From positions 8,464,613 to 8,528,612 of the forward strand of contig NC_016135.3 of assembly GCF_000005505.3 (NCBI RefSeq): a stretch of DNA of 64,000 nucleotides, in the 5' to 3' direction. The position numbers and the translations under genes were made by a program. Each line of letters opens with the position of its first letter. The stretch's first letter is position 1. The stretch comes from Brachypodium distachyon. Lineage: Eukaryota; Streptophyta; Magnoliopsida; Poales; Poaceae. Of the stretch, positions 63,633 through 64,000 are shown in pieces. The notes beneath the pieces were generated by a model. The model ran no database searches. It was not told the origin of the DNA and was given only the letters and a program-made list of their open reading frames with translations.

Positions 63633-64000
63633 TTGTTGCCAGCTCCTCCTCCACCGAGATTGGGACGGCGGCGGGCGCAGTGGCGGCGCCGCCGGCCCCC
63701 GCGCCGGCTGGGTCGGTGCGGGCACGAGCCTGGGTGCGCGTCCTCTTGCTCGACGCGGCAGGTGGCGAGTCGGCTCTCCCCCTCTTGCCGGCTACCGACG
63801 GGGCGCCGTTCTTTGGGGTGTTGACCTTGAACTCGAAGCCCCGGAAGAGCCCCCGCTTAGGCGGGACCGTGGGCGCTCGTGGGGGTGCTGCGCCCCCGGT
63901 CGTCGTGGAAGTCACCGCGGCGCTGGCGGCCGCCGCGGAGGGGACCGCTGCAGCGGGTGCCCTTGTTCTTCGAATGATCAGGGGCGCGTCGTCCTCTTCC

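Larger units (their letters stand above)
62237..64000 (-). pseudogene. Antisense Tat gene, probably of Tat-3 (partial)
   Basis: Minus-strand gene like that at 24220-27550. The first part, at 63999-63633, has the acidic block EEDDAPLIIRR (EEDDVPLVRR in Tat-2) and a basic, Ser/Pro-rich region (GKRGRADSPPAASSKRTRTQ). Two 81-bp introns at 63552-63632 and 63381-63461 follow. Next come an acidic Ala/Pro-rich exon (DAVVDLGSNVEDAETREEPE), DPSIYDQEHQFLDAIKEQQL, and a long coiled coil (VERERQELSRRREETRLA, RNEKSEL-type heptads) at 62880-62250. One TAG lies in the middle exon, and a frameshift near 62855 and a TAG near 62424 follow. The N-terminus is beyond the window; the C-terminus is cut by Tek-P. Confidence 0.76.

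Noticed and set aside
1..64000. Integrated virus (pararetrovirus), CRISPR, bacterial or organelle DNA
   Set aside because: All RT motifs belong to LTR retrotransposon lineages with LTRs and integrase. No spaced repeat array, no movement protein and no organelle gene was seen.

Overview
This window is plant nuclear DNA from a grass (Poaceae), and nearly all of it is nested LTR retrotransposons. The evidence is Ty3/Gypsy and Ty1/Copia polyproteins of plant lineages, LTRs of 0.8-3.6 kb, tRNA primer-binding sites, 5-bp target-site duplications, and GC-rich Tat elements beside AT-richer chromoviruses, a mix typical of grass intergenic or pericentromeric DNA. I cannot name the genus. I found no convincing host gene, rRNA, tRNA or CRISPR.

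Layout. (1) 1-2200, minus strand: 5' end of a Tat-lineage Gypsy element (Tat-1: gag and 5' LTR). (2) 2201-3019: unassigned DNA. (3) 3020-12751, minus: a CRM-type chromovirus (CR-1) whose 3' coding end runs into its LTR. It is interrupted at 9358-12224 by a related non-autonomous element (noa-1). (4) 12752-33291, plus: Tat-2, with LTRs, gag, protease, RT, two RNase H domains, integrase and an antisense gene. Its gag holds a solo LTR (14392-17465). Its 3' LTR holds a 3.6-kb solo LTR (28269-32879) that itself holds a noa solo LTR (31629-32641). (5) 33292-49161, minus: Tekay chromovirus Tek-M, whose 5' LTR was hit by a very young Copia element (40081-47949). (6) 49162-53243 and 62237-64000, plus: Tat-3, a relative of Tat-1 and Tat-2, split by Tekay element Tek-P (about 53244-62236).

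Age order. The Copia LTRs differ at only three sites that I found in 1355 bp. The Tat-2 LTRs differ by roughly 8% over the first 195 bp. CR-1 is older than Tat-2, which sits inside its LTR. Several junctions (33291, 39046-39081, 53243) are deletion scars with microhomology or filler DNA and not clean insertions.

Most unusual content. The Tat elements carry, antisense to pol, a gene for a Transposase_28-like, coiled-coil protein. It has its own TATA-like box and spliceosomal introns whose reading phase is kept across splicing. The CRM-type element and its non-autonomous partner share LTR ends, polypurine tract and a reading frame that crosses from the internal region into the LTR. Tek-P has an intact extra ORF upstream of gag, and both that ORF and gag start directly after splice-acceptor-like sequences.
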